A DNA stretch of 64,000 nucleotides from Sphingosinicella microcystinivorans (GTDB lineage Bacteria; Pseudomonadota; Alphaproteobacteria; Sphingomonadales; Sphingomonadaceae), in contig NZ_RBWX01000009.1 in the NCBI RefSeq assembly GCF_003634215.1, forward strand, positions 62,001 through 126,000, in the 5' to 3' direction. The number at the start of each line of letters is the position of its first letter. Positions within the stretch are counted from its first letter, which is position 1. Made by a program: the position numbers and the translations under genes. The notes below the pieces were generated by a model that worked only from the letters and a program-made list of their open reading frames with translations, ran no database searches and was not told the origin of the DNA. Below are positions 8,021 through 18,966 of the stretch, one piece after another.

Positions 8021-9028
8021 ATGCGCCGCGCTTCCATTATGGTTCTCGTCTCTGCTGCCCTTCTGGCCTCAGCGGCGCCCCTTGCAGCACCAGCCTTGGC
8101 AGCACCCGCGGTTGCCGCCACCCAGAGTCGCCTCTCCGATGCGTTCAAGCTTTTCGCCGAGCAGACGGATGGAACCGTCGGCGTCGCAGCCCAGGCGATC
8201 GGTAGCAAGGAGATGGCAACGCTGAATGCGGGGACCACTTTCCCAATGGCGAGCACCTTCAAGATCGCCGTCGCCGGCAAGATCTTCGAGCGGATCGATA
8301 AAGGTGAACTGACTCTGGACCAGATGGTGACCGTCGACCCCAAGTTGCTCGTCGGCTCCTACGGAATGGCGATCCAGACACCGCATCCGGGCATTGCGCT
8401 TTCGGTTTACAACCTGCTCGAATTCATGATCACCCAGAGCGACAACACGTCCACCGACGTGCTCGTCCAGCTCGCAGGCGGGCCTGCGGGAGTGACCGCC
8501 TGGCTACGCGGACAGGGCATTTCCGGCCAGCGTGTGGATGGTGACACGGCGCATCTCATCTACCGCGCGATGGGCATCGAGAACCCCAGCCTACCGACCT
8601 TCAAGGAAAACGTCGAAGCTGCCTACAAGGCAGACCCCGCAATGCGCAATCGCGGGCCGAACGTTCCGTTCAATGCTGATCCACGCGACGCCTCGACGCC
8701 CGAGGCGATGGTGCAACTGCTGCTCAGAATTCATTCGGGCAAGGCGATGAGCGCGAAGAGCACGAAAACGCTGATCGAAATCATGGAGCGATGCCGCACC
8801 GGCGAGAAGCGGCTGAAAGGCCTGCTTCCGTCGGATACAGTCATTGCGCACAAGACCGGGACGCTGAACTCGGTAGCAAACGACGTTGGGATCATCACAC
8901 TGCCGAACGGAAAACAGTTTGCCATCGCGGTGTTCGTGAAGGGCGACACCAAGGGCAAGGACGTACAGGACAAGGTGATCGCGGACATTGCCCGGGTTGC
9001 CTACGACCACTTCCTCACTGGCAACTGA
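8021..9028 (+). CDS. Exported class A beta-lactamase-like serine hydrolase
   Basis: 335 residues from the ATG at 8021; AAAGGA sits six bases upstream, which favours it over the ATGs at 8003 and 8006. There is an Ala-rich signal peptide (about 1-27). Class A signatures are present: S78-T-F-K81, S140-D-N142 and K278-T-G280, and the RDASTPEAM segment matches the class A RDTTTPxAM stretch. The omega-loop ExxLN with the deacylating Glu is not visible; the aligned stretch reads RVDGDTAHLI (171-180), and about 25 extra residues separate it from RDASTP. It may therefore be a slow beta-lactamase, a D-peptide hydrolase or a binding protein. It starts the rightward operon of the D-amino-acid locus, 12 bp before the second deacylase. 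Confidence 0.8.
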   Translation: MRRASIMVLVSAALLASAAPLAAPALAAPAVAATQSRLSDAFKLFAEQTDGTVGVAAQAIGSKEMATLNAGTTFPMASTFKIAVAGKIFERIDKGELTLDQMVTVDPKLLVGSYGMAIQTPHPGIALSVYNLLEFMITQSDNTSTDVLVQLAGGPAGVTAWLRGQGISGQRVDGDTAHLIYRAMGIENPSLPTFKENVEAAYKADPAMRNRGPNVPFNADPRDASTPEAMVQLLLRIHSGKAMSAKSTKTLIEIMERCRTGEKRLKGLLPSDTVIAHKTGTLNSVANDVGIITLPNGKQFAIAVFVKGDTKGKDVQDKVIADIARVAYDHFLTGN

Positions 9029-9040
9029 GCACGGGACACG

Positions 9041-10711
9041 ATGATGAAGATGCGAACACAAGCCGCGCTTGGCGCGGTGCTGCTGACAGCATTCTCGCCG
9101 GCGGCGCAGGCTGAGGACACTTGGGACTTTCTGATCACCAATGCGCGGATCGTGGATGGTAGCGGGAACCCCTGGTTCCGGGGTTCTATTGCGATTGATG
9201 ATGGGAAGATCGCGTGGATCGGAAACGAGACGACCGAGACCATGCGGGCTGCGCGGATCATTGATGCGAAGGATCGGGTTGTCTCGCCCGGCTTCATGGA
9301 TTTCATGGGGCAGAGCACGCTCGTTTACGTGACCAATCCAGCTTCGGCACAGTCCCGGCTGACGCAGGGGATTACGGTGCATCTGAGCGGCGAAGGTGGA
9401 TCGCCTGCGCCGCAGAACGAGACGACCCAGCCTGATCCCGTGATGATCCAGGGCAAGCCGTATCGCTGGCGCACCTACAAAGAGTATTTCGACATCCTCG
9501 AAAAACTCGGCGTGCCGGTTAACGTGGTCCACAATGTCGGCGCGGCGCAGGTCCGCCGCGTGGTGATGGGCGTTGAGGACCGGAAGCCGACGCCGCGCGA
9601 GATGGAGGCCATGAAGACGCTGGTCGATGAGGCAATGCGGGATGGCGCATCGGGCCTTTCCACCGCCCTCATCTACCCGCCCGGAAACTACCAGACCACG
9701 GCGGAGCTCGTCGAACTCGCGAAGATGGTGAAGCCGTACGGTGGCTTCTATTCCACCCATATGCGCAACGAGAGCAACCAGCTTCTCCAGGCCATCGACG
9801 AGTCGATCGCGATCGGCAAAGGCGCGGACATCCCCGTGCAAATCTACCACCTGAAAGCGGCGGGCGTGAAGAACTGGCCGCTGATGCAGAAGGCCGTCGA
9901 CAAGATCGCCGACGCGCGCATCGCGGGTCTCGACGTCACCACCGACATCTACCCCTACGTGCGCAACGGCATCGGCCTTGGCTCGTTCGTACCGCCGTGG
10001 TCCTACGCGAAGGGGGCGGAAGCCTTCTACAAGACTCTCGCGGACCCCAAGGTGCGCGCCGAACTCCGCAAGGTGGTGGAAACCGACACATCGTGGGAAA
10101 ACTGGTACGACCATGTCGGGCAGGATTGGTCGAACGTCCAGATCACCGACGACCGGCTCGGCAAGGAACTAGCAGGCCTCAGCATTGCCGAAGCAGCCAA
10201 GCTGCGTGGCAAAGAGGTGTGGACATTCGTGTTCGATACGATCGCCGAAGGCGGCGTCAGCGTCGCGCCGCTCAGCATGAACGAGGAGCAGAAGCGCATC
10301 GCGCTGAAGGCGCCGTTCGTGATGATCAACACGGACACGTCGCCCGCAAGCCCCGACGTCGACGGCATCGCCACGCACCCGCGCGCCTACGGCACGATGC
10401 CGCGGGTGCTCGCGAAATACGTGCGCGAGGAGAAGGTGATCCCGCTGGAGGAAGCGATCCGGCGCATGACCTCGGCATCGGCGAACCGCCTCGGCCTGTT
10501 TGATCGCGGCCGGCTGGGTGTCGGCTATGCCGCCGACGTTCTGATTTTCGATCCCGAAACCGTTCAGGATCGCGCCACCTTCGAGAACCCGGCACAGTAT
10601 TCGACCGGTATGGACTACGTGTTTGTAAACGGCGTGCTTGCCATCGACGACGGCAAATTGACCGGCGCTCGTGCGGGCAAGGTGATCCGCTACGACCGCG
10701 CCCAAAAATAA
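9041..10711 (+). CDS. Exported N-acyl-D-amino-acid deacylase, copy 2
   Basis: 556 residues with a signal peptide (about 1-24, AAQA-E). It is a paralogue of the gene at 1104-2738: both have a D/S-G-A/S-GNPW start, a GFxD segment, SGEGG, a (S/A)THMR motif and an IYHLK motif. Metal-site candidates are E118 (SGEGG), H240, H270 and D432 (INTDTS). As in copy 1, the usual H-x-H is missing (GFMDFMGQ, 84-91). Two divergent copies in one locus suggest different substrate ranges, for instance acidic versus neutral N-acyl-D-amino acids or dipeptides. Three ATG codons (9041, 9044 and 9050) lie close together without a strong ribosome site, so the start is uncertain by a few codons. Followed after 26 bp by a PLP enzyme gene. 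Confidence 0.83.
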   Translation: MMKMRTQAALGAVLLTAFSPAAQAEDTWDFLITNARIVDGSGNPWFRGSIAIDDGKIAWIGNETTETMRAARIIDAKDRVVSPGFMDFMGQSTLVYVTNPASAQSRLTQGITVHLSGEGGSPAPQNETTQPDPVMIQGKPYRWRTYKEYFDILEKLGVPVNVVHNVGAAQVRRVVMGVEDRKPTPREMEAMKTLVDEAMRDGASGLSTALIYPPGNYQTTAELVELAKMVKPYGGFYSTHMRNESNQLLQAIDESIAIGKGADIPVQIYHLKAAGVKNWPLMQKAVDKIADARIAGLDVTTDIYPYVRNGIGLGSFVPPWSYAKGAEAFYKTLADPKVRAELRKVVETDTSWENWYDHVGQDWSNVQITDDRLGKELAGLSIAEAAKLRGKEVWTFVFDTIAEGGVSVAPLSMNEEQKRIALKAPFVMINTDTSPASPDVDGIATHPRAYGTMPRVLAKYVREEKVIPLEEAIRRMTSASANRLGLFDRGRLGVGYAADVLIFDPETVQDRATFENPAQYSTGMDYVFVNGVLAIDDGKLTGARAGKVIRYDRAQK

Positions 10712-10737
10712 AACCAAAAACAGGAAACGAGAGACAA

Positions 10738-12024
10738 ATGAGCATTATCGTGCCGCCAGAATCACTCGATTGGCGGATCAAGGGTCTGCCTGCGGCTTGG
10801 TGTGGAGACGCTGCGACACTGGCCGGGGCCGGGCTTTCCATTCCAGGCGAGGACCTGATGCTGCCCGCAGCCGTGCTGCGCCGCTCGGCAATGGAACACA
10901 ACAGCCGCTGGATGAAACGCTTTACCGAACTGACCGGGACGCAGATCGCCCCGCACGGCAAGACGACGATGAGCCCCGAACTGTTCGCCATGCAGATGGC
11001 GGACGGTGCCTGGGGGATTACCGCTGCGAACGCCTGCCATGTCCGCGCCTATCGCGCGTTCGGCATCGACAGGATCTTCATGGCGAACCAGCTCGTGGGC
11101 CGCGAAAACATCGCCTATGTCGCGGCCGAACTGCGCGCCAATCCCGACTTCGATTTCTACTGCCTGGTGGATTCCATGCAGGCGATCGATCTCCTTGAGG
11201 CGGGCCTTGCCGAGGCACCCACGGGCAGACGCCTGCAAGTGCTGATCGAACTTGGCTTCCCGGGCGGCCGCACAGGCTTTCGCGACAATGCAGAAGCGCT
11301 GGCCGCGGCACAGAGGATCGCCGAGTCCCCCTTTGTCTGCCTGCGCGGAATCGAAGCGTTCGAGGGTATTGTTCAGGGCCTCGAAGCGACCGAACGCGAT
11401 GCGAAGGTCGATGCCCTGCTGCAGCGGATCGTCGGCCTTGCCGAGCAATGCTACGATACCGGCCTGTTTTCCGGGGAAGCGATGCTGTCCGCCGGCGGAT
11501 CATCGCTGTTCGACCGCGTTGCGCAAACCTTCGGCGAAGCCCGCAAGGAACGCCCCTTCCTCGTGCTGCTGCGCAGCGGCTGCTACCTCGTGCATGACAG
11601 CCATTTCTACCAGCAGCTTATCGACCAGCTCCAAGCTCGATCGCCGATTGCGGCAAGCCTTGGCGAAGGGTTGCGTCCCGCACTGGAAGTCTGGGCCTAT
11701 GTCCACTCACGGCCCGAACCGACGCGCGTGATCGCAGGCTTTGGAAAGCGCGACATCGGCGAGGACGTCGCCCGCCCCACCCCGCTCGCCTGGGCCCGCC
11801 CCGGCCCGAGCGCGACGCCAGTTCCGCTAAGCGATACGCACCGCGTCGTCCGCCTCGACGATCAGCACGCCTATATCGATGTGCCTGCAGAATCGCCGTT
11901 GCAGCCAGGCGACCTCATCAGCCTCGGCATTTCGCATCCGTGCACGACCTTCGACAAATGGAAGCTGCTGTATATCGTGGATGATGCACTCGTCGTGACG
12001 GGATCGGTGCGCACATACTTCTGA
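10738..12024 (+). CDS. DSD1-type PLP enzyme: D-amino acid deaminase / D-threonine aldolase family
   Basis: 428 residues, cytoplasmic by appearance (no signal peptide). The N-terminal alanine-racemase-like barrel carries the PLP lysine in PHGKTTMSP (K75). The C-terminal beta domain has HPCTTFDKW with H400 and C402, the metal-ligand pair of metal-dependent D-serine dehydratases and D-threonine aldolases. Family members either eliminate ammonia from D-serine/D-threonine or cleave beta-hydroxy-D-amino acids. The context, after two N-acyl-D-amino-acid deacylases, fits a role in consuming the D-amino acids released. AGGAAACGAGAG lies upstream of the ATG. Which of the two reactions it performs cannot be decided by eye. 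Confidence 0.83.
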   Translation: MSIIVPPESLDWRIKGLPAAWCGDAATLAGAGLSIPGEDLMLPAAVLRRSAMEHNSRWMKRFTELTGTQIAPHGKTTMSPELFAMQMADGAWGITAANACHVRAYRAFGIDRIFMANQLVGRENIAYVAAELRANPDFDFYCLVDSMQAIDLLEAGLAEAPTGRRLQVLIELGFPGGRTGFRDNAEALAAAQRIAESPFVCLRGIEAFEGIVQGLEATERDAKVDALLQRIVGLAEQCYDTGLFSGEAMLSAGGSSLFDRVAQTFGEARKERPFLVLLRSGCYLVHDSHFYQQLIDQLQARSPIAASLGEGLRPALEVWAYVHSRPEPTRVIAGFGKRDIGEDVARPTPLAWARPGPSATPVPLSDTHRVVRLDDQHAYIDVPAESPLQPGDLISLGISHPCTTFDKWKLLYIVDDALVVTGSVRTYF

Positions 12025-12053
12025 GCTGGCGCAGACAAAGAGGGAAAGACGGA

Positions 12054-14396
12054 ATGATGAAGAGACTGTTGGCCTGGATCATCGTGCTGGTGGCCCCGGC
12101 CGCCGCGCTGGCACAGGCACCGGACCCCGCGCTCGACCGCGCCGCCGCATTGATTGCGGACGCGGCGCAGTGGGAGGTTCGCGAAAAGCAGATCCCTTCG
12201 ATTGCCGTGGCGATCATCGGCCCGGAAGGCGTGCGCTGGTCGGGCGCATGGGGCAAGGCAGATGCGGCGGGCAAGGTGCCCGCCTCTGCCGATACAGTTT
12301 ATCGGGCAGGTTCGGTGAGCAAGCTTTTCACCGACGTTGCCGTGATGAAGCTTGTTGAGCAGGGCAAGCTGAAGCTCGACGTTCCCGTCCGCACCTACCT
12401 GCCGACATTCCAACCCAAAAACCCGTTCGGCGGAGAGATCACGCTGCGCCAGCTCATGACGCACCGCAGCGGGCTTGTGCGCGAATCCCCGCGCGGCAAT
12501 TATTTCGACATCACGCCCAAGGACCAGGCTGACAGCGTTCTCAGCATCAATGAGACCACGCTCGTTGCCGCGCCCGGCAGTATCACCAAATATTCGAACG
12601 CCGGCATCGCGGTTGTCGGCGAGGTGATCGCGCGGGTCACCGGTATGCCCTTCGAGAAGGCTCTCCACGCTCTCGTGCTCGATCCGCTCGGCATGACATC
12701 GAGCGGCCTTACCGCCGCGCCGTTCGCCGGGCGCATCGCCCATAGCGAGATGGCAGCCTTCGACGGCCCGCGCGTCGCGGCGCCGCCTATCGAACTCGGC
12801 ATGCCCGCCGCCGGCAGCCTGTACACAACAACGGGTGATCTTGGCCGCTTCGCGCAGGCGCTGCTTAACAAGGGCGAGATCCCGAGCGGCCGCATGCTGA
12901 AAGCCGCCTCGCTCGACGAGATGTGGAGACGCCAATACCCGGCTTCGGGCGCGCGTATCTTCGGCCTCGGCTTCGTCGTCGCGGACATGGACGGAAAGCG
13001 TGTCGTTGGCCACGGCGGCGCCATCTATGGTCATTCGACGCAGCTGCTCGTAATGCCCGAAGCCGGCCTCGGCGTTGTCGCATTCACGACGGTCGATGCC
13101 TCGAACCCCATCACGAACAAGCTAGCTGACTACGCGCTTCGCACGGTGCTGGCGCTGAAGACGGGAACCGAAGCGCCTTCGTACGCGAAGGGCGAGCTTG
13201 TGACAGGCGCGGAGGCAAAGCGCCTTTCCGGCTGGTTCACGAACGGCAAGCAGAGCGTCAGCACACGCATCTACGCGGGCCACCTCGTCATCGACGCCCC
13301 CGAACTCGTCGGCGACGTCCGCCGGACGCCCACGGGCTTCATGGTGGAAGACGCGCAAACCCGCTTCGACAAACTTGCCATCGCCGACGACGCTTCGTGG
13401 ATCGAGGTCGGCGGCGTGCGCTACGCGCGCGACGAGATGCCCGAGCCGCCGCTGCCGAACGCCGAGCTTGCCGCGCTGATCGGCGACTACGGATGGGCGC
13501 ACAACGTGCTTCGCATCTATGAGCGCGACGGCAGGCCCTTTGTGTGGATCGAGTGGACCGAACATACGGAGCTGACGCGCACGGCAGCTGACCACTACGC
13601 TTTCCCAACCGATCGCGGCCTCTACCCATTCGAAACGCTGACGTTCGAGCGTGATGCGGCCGGCGCGGTGACCGCCGCGAACCTTGGCGGCATCCGCTTC
13701 CCGCGCCGCGATTTCGGCGCGGAGGTGGAGGCGAAGGTGCGCGCCGGCGTGCAGGCCAATTTCGCGGGGCTTCGCGCCGCCGCGCTTGCCGCCACGCCGC
13801 CCAGCGAGCCGCCATCGGCAAAGCCGAGCGATCTCTACGCGATCACCAAGGCCGATCCGACGATCCGGCTCGACATCCGCTATGCGGGCACCAACAACTT
13901 CATGGGCATCCCGGTTTACGAAAGCGCCCGCGCCTTTCTGCAACGGCCTGCCGCCGAGGCGTTATCGCGCGTGAACCAGGCGCTGCGGAAGCGCGGCTAT
14001 GGGCTGCTTATCCACGACGCCTATCGCCCGTGGTACGTCACCAAGATGTTCTGGGATGCGAGCCCAGTTTCAAGCCGCATGTTCGTTGCCGATCCTTCGC
14101 AGGGCTCCCGCCACAACCGGGGCGCGGCGGTCGACCTCACCATGTTCGAGCTCGCCACCGGCAAGCCCATGGAAACGACGGGCCGCTACGACGAGTTCTC
14201 GACCCGCTCCTACTCCAACTTCGTTGGCGGCACCGATCACCAACGCTGGCTGCGCGAGGTGCTGCGCAGCGCAATCGAGGCCGAGGGCTTCGACGTCTAT
14301 CCCGAGGAGTGGTGGCACTTCGATTACGGCAACTGGCGGGACTACCCCATCGGCAACAAGACGTTCGAGGAACTGGAAGGCCGCAAGCGCCGTTAA
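12054..14396 (+). CDS. Fusion of a serine beta-lactamase/DD-peptidase domain with a VanX-type D,D-dipeptidase
   Basis: 780 residues with a signal peptide (about 1-20, AALA-Q). Residues about 25-370 are a class C-like serine hydrolase with S87-V-S-K90, Y180-S-N182 and H320-G-G322, the catalytic set of DD-peptidases, D-aminopeptidases and esterases of this fold. Residues about 380-560 form a beta-rich linker of the sort that follows this domain in D-aminopeptidase-like proteins. Residues about 595-775 are a D-alanyl-D-alanine dipeptidase: R658 in AYRPW, SRHNRGAAVDL with H687 and D694, and EEWWH with E752 and H755, i.e. the zinc and catalytic residues of VanX. The fusion of two D-residue-specific hydrolases in one exported chain is unusual. 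It is the last gene of the rightward operon. Substrates are probably peptidoglycan stem fragments or other D,D-peptides (inference). Confidence 0.88.
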   Translation: MMKRLLAWIIVLVAPAAALAQAPDPALDRAAALIADAAQWEVREKQIPSIAVAIIGPEGVRWSGAWGKADAAGKVPASADTVYRAGSVSKLFTDVAVMKLVEQGKLKLDVPVRTYLPTFQPKNPFGGEITLRQLMTHRSGLVRESPRGNYFDITPKDQADSVLSINETTLVAAPGSITKYSNAGIAVVGEVIARVTGMPFEKALHALVLDPLGMTSSGLTAAPFAGRIAHSEMAAFDGPRVAAPPIELGMPAAGSLYTTTGDLGRFAQALLNKGEIPSGRMLKAASLDEMWRRQYPASGARIFGLGFVVADMDGKRVVGHGGAIYGHSTQLLVMPEAGLGVVAFTTVDASNPITNKLADYALRTVLALKTGTEAPSYAKGELVTGAEAKRLSGWFTNGKQSVSTRIYAGHLVIDAPELVGDVRRTPTGFMVEDAQTRFDKLAIADDASWIEVGGVRYARDEMPEPPLPNAELAALIGDYGWAHNVLRIYERDGRPFVWIEWTEHTELTRTAADHYAFPTDRGLYPFETLTFERDAAGAVTAANLGGIRFPRRDFGAEVEAKVRAGVQANFAGLRAAALAATPPSEPPSAKPSDLYAITKADPTIRLDIRYAGTNNFMGIPVYESARAFLQRPAAEALSRVNQALRKRGYGLLIHDAYRPWYVTKMFWDASPVSSRMFVADPSQGSRHNRGAAVDLTMFELATGKPMETTGRYDEFSTRSYSNFVGGTDHQRWLREVLRSAIEAEGFDVYPEEWWHFDYGNWRDYPIGNKTFEELEGRKRR

Positions 14397-14434
14397 CCCT
14401 CCGCTGTTTGATCGGCGTCATGGATCGGGCGTGA

Positions 14435-14463
14435 CGCCCGGTGCAAAAAACTTGCACCGGGCG
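14435..14463. terminator. Perfect 12-bp hairpin upstream of clpB
   Basis: CGCCCGGTGCAA (14435-14446) pairs perfectly with TTGCACCGGGCG (14452-14463) around the loop aaaac. It begins 38 bp after the fusion-gene stop and ends at the first base of the clpB -35-like element. No T-tract follows, so it is either a weak or factor-assisted terminator for the D-amino-acid operon or a regulatory element of clpB. Confidence 0.5.
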
Positions 14464-14491
14464 CTTGCGTTGCAAAACTGCAACACCATAT
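14464..14491 (+). promoter_or_regulatory. Sigma-32 (heat-shock) type promoter for clpB
   Basis: CTTGCGT (14464-14470), a 13-base spacer and CACCATAT (14484-14491) match the heat-shock pattern CTTGAAA-n11-15-CCCCATnT well, with seven of eight -10 positions. The spacer contains a perfect 6-bp hairpin, GTTGCA/TGCAAC (14469-14484). The element lies 44 bp before the clpB start. Confidence 0.55.
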
Positions 14492-14534
14492 CGCGCTCAG
14501 TCCATGATTGCCCGTCAAGGGGGATATAACTGCT

Positions 14535-17107
<2,573 letters not shown>

Positions 17108-17111
<4 letters not shown>

Positions 17112-18117
17112 GCTTGGATTTCGCTCAGTGGCCTGCCAAGAGTCGGCTGCAAGCCGATGTGGCTGGCCACTGCCGAAATCCAGTTCGCGACCATGCCGAC
17201 TTCCTCGGCATAGGCGCTTTGTTGATGCCCGCGCTCGCGTTCCCGCACAACCGCGTCATAGCTGCGACCTAGCTCTTTTGCATGCGTTTCGAAGCGGCCC
17301 GATGCCATGACACGGTCGATATCAAGTGGCGTCAGGCCCAAGCCGAACCAGTCCGCGGTACGCTCAAGCCCCTGACGCTCGTCGGCGAGTAGATCAGCAG
17401 CATCAAGGCTCCGAACCCGAGCCGGTTGTGCAGCGATCAGATCCACAAACTCCGCACGTTGCATCAGCCAGACCATGCCTGCGATCTGGAGATCGGTCTG
17501 TTGAAACACTTCAGCTGGAGAGAAGCCCGGACTTCGATGTTGACGAGGCGCAAGCAAACTATGTTGACGCCGCGCCCATATACGGCCGAACATACCCTTC
17601 TTTGCGACGGAAAACAGGAAATCCTCAAGCCCGGAAGACATGAGCAATGCCCGGGCATGCGGTCGCACAACAAGCAACGACGACATGAGCAGGTTCGCTT
17701 CATTGCCCGGCTTCACGACCACGACCGATTCCAGCCGTGCCAACAGACCCAGCATCTGACCCACAAGAACATTGTCCAACGTTCCCCGCAATGCGCGCCA
17801 GCAAGATCATTGACGATCTGGGGCTCCTTTAGGCCGAGAACACGGCCCGGAACGTCGAGTGCACTTGCAAGCAGCGTGGAACAGCAGAACGCAGAGTGAA
17901 ACAGGAAATGAACCGGGTTTGGTGGCGGAACGAAGTCCCGCAGCGCTGCGAGAGGCACAAGGGTACGTTCACCCTCTCCAAGATACTCGTCCGTCAGGAA
18001 TGTCGCGGCGCGATGCGCTTCACGATCGAGACGAATAAACTGTATGACCTGTCGTTGTTCATCATAGCGATGCGGAAACCACGCAGGGTCGGCAAGAATA
18101 GCGCCGGGATTTGTCAT
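17108..18117 (-). pseudogene. Frameshifted sulfotransferase-like gene
   Basis: Two overlapping reading frames add up to one protein. The first part, from ATG 18117, ends its homologous stretch at about NDLAGA; the second resumes with [12 protein letters not shown] and runs to 17108. The frames differ by one lost base (or two extra) near 17790-17797, next to cccc and gcgcg runs. The joined product would be about 335 residues. The N-terminal part has [11 protein letters not shown], resembling the PAPS-binding loop of sulfotransferases, and KEPQIVNDL, with KPGNEANLL after the break. Either this is a real inactivation or a sequencing error. The gene is divergent from the 2OG oxygenase, 41 bp away, and converges on clpB. 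Family call moderate. Confidence 0.6.
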
Positions 18118-18158
18118 AGCTTATGGTAGCAGCCTGCCCTCGGAGGTAAAGGTTGGGG

Positions 18159-18899
18159 ATGAATCTGGAACTCAATTCTTCACTCGACGAAAATGTCCTC
18201 GCTGAGGAGTTTTCTCAGCGTGGTCGTGTACAGATCCGCAACCTACTCACGGAAGCCTCGGCCCGTACTCTGGTTGCCGAATTGCAGCGCCTCCCTTGGG
18301 GGCTCGTTTACAATGACGGAAATCAAGTCGTTGAACTCGACGCCGCGGCTGTAAATTCAATGCCACGCGACAAGGGAGCCAGCATTCTTGCCGCAATTCA
18401 TGAAGGGGCGAGGAATGGCTACCAGTTTTTCTATGCCTACTACCCGCTCTTCAGGGAGTATTTCCAGCGGCGACAGGCACCCACTTCCTTGTTCGCGGCT
18501 TATGAATTCATCAACAGCGAGACCTTCCTAACCTTCATCCGCCGAGTAACAGGGCTTGAGGGAATTCGATGGGCCGACGGCCAGGCAACACTCTTCACGG
18601 CCGGCCATTTTCTCAAATGTCATACAGATGAGGTGCCTGCCGAACAGCGCCTTGCCGCTTACGTGGTCAATCTTACGGAAAACTGGGGCCGCGATTGGGG
18701 TGGGTTTCTGCAGTTCTTTGACGAGCGTTACGATGTGGAAGCCTATCGACCCGCTTTCAATGCCATAAACATCTTCCGAATTCCGGCGGATCATTCGGTA
18801 TCCGTTGTGGCGCCCTATGTGCGCGCGCATCGTTATTCGATAACAGGGTGGTTCCGGGGCGACACACCGCCAGGGCCGATTCCGCTGATAAAAGAATGA
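18159..18899 (+). CDS. 2-oxoglutarate/Fe(II)-dependent oxygenase
   Basis: 246 residues from ATG 18159 (TTG 18153 is also in frame; GGAGGT lies at 18142-18147). The jelly-roll core has H-x-D in FLKCHTDEV, a distal His probably in HRYSITGWFRG, and the Arg that binds 2-oxoglutarate in the same segment. The overall pattern resembles prolyl-hydroxylase-like proteins (PHD/Tpa1 type) that hydroxylate a protein or peptide. It is divergent from the sulfotransferase-like gene and followed by a small exported protein gene and a convergent TonB receptor gene. Substrate unknown; peptide or amino acid hydroxylation is an inference. Confidence 0.75.
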   Translation: MNLELNSSLDENVLAEEFSQRGRVQIRNLLTEASARTLVAELQRLPWGLVYNDGNQVVELDAAAVNSMPRDKGASILAAIHEGARNGYQFFYAYYPLFREYFQRRQAPTSLFAAYEFINSETFLTFIRRVTGLEGIRWADGQATLFTAGHFLKCHTDEVPAEQRLAAYVVNLTENWGRDWGGFLQFFDERYDVEAYRPAFNAINIFRIPADHSVSVVAPYVRAHRYSITGWFRGDTPPGPIPLIKE

Positions 18900-18966
18900 C
18901 TAGCTGAAACCCTGCCGTGAAACTGGCGGCAGGCCGAGAAAACAGTATCAACAAAGGAGATCGGAC

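Noticed and set aside
8021-9028. Simple antibiotic-resistance gene
   Set aside because: The omega-loop Glu is not visible and the gene sits in a D-amino-acid locus, so resistance is not assumed.
14430-14500. CIRCE element at clpB
   Set aside because: The repeats do not match TTAGCACTC-n9-GAGTGCTAA.
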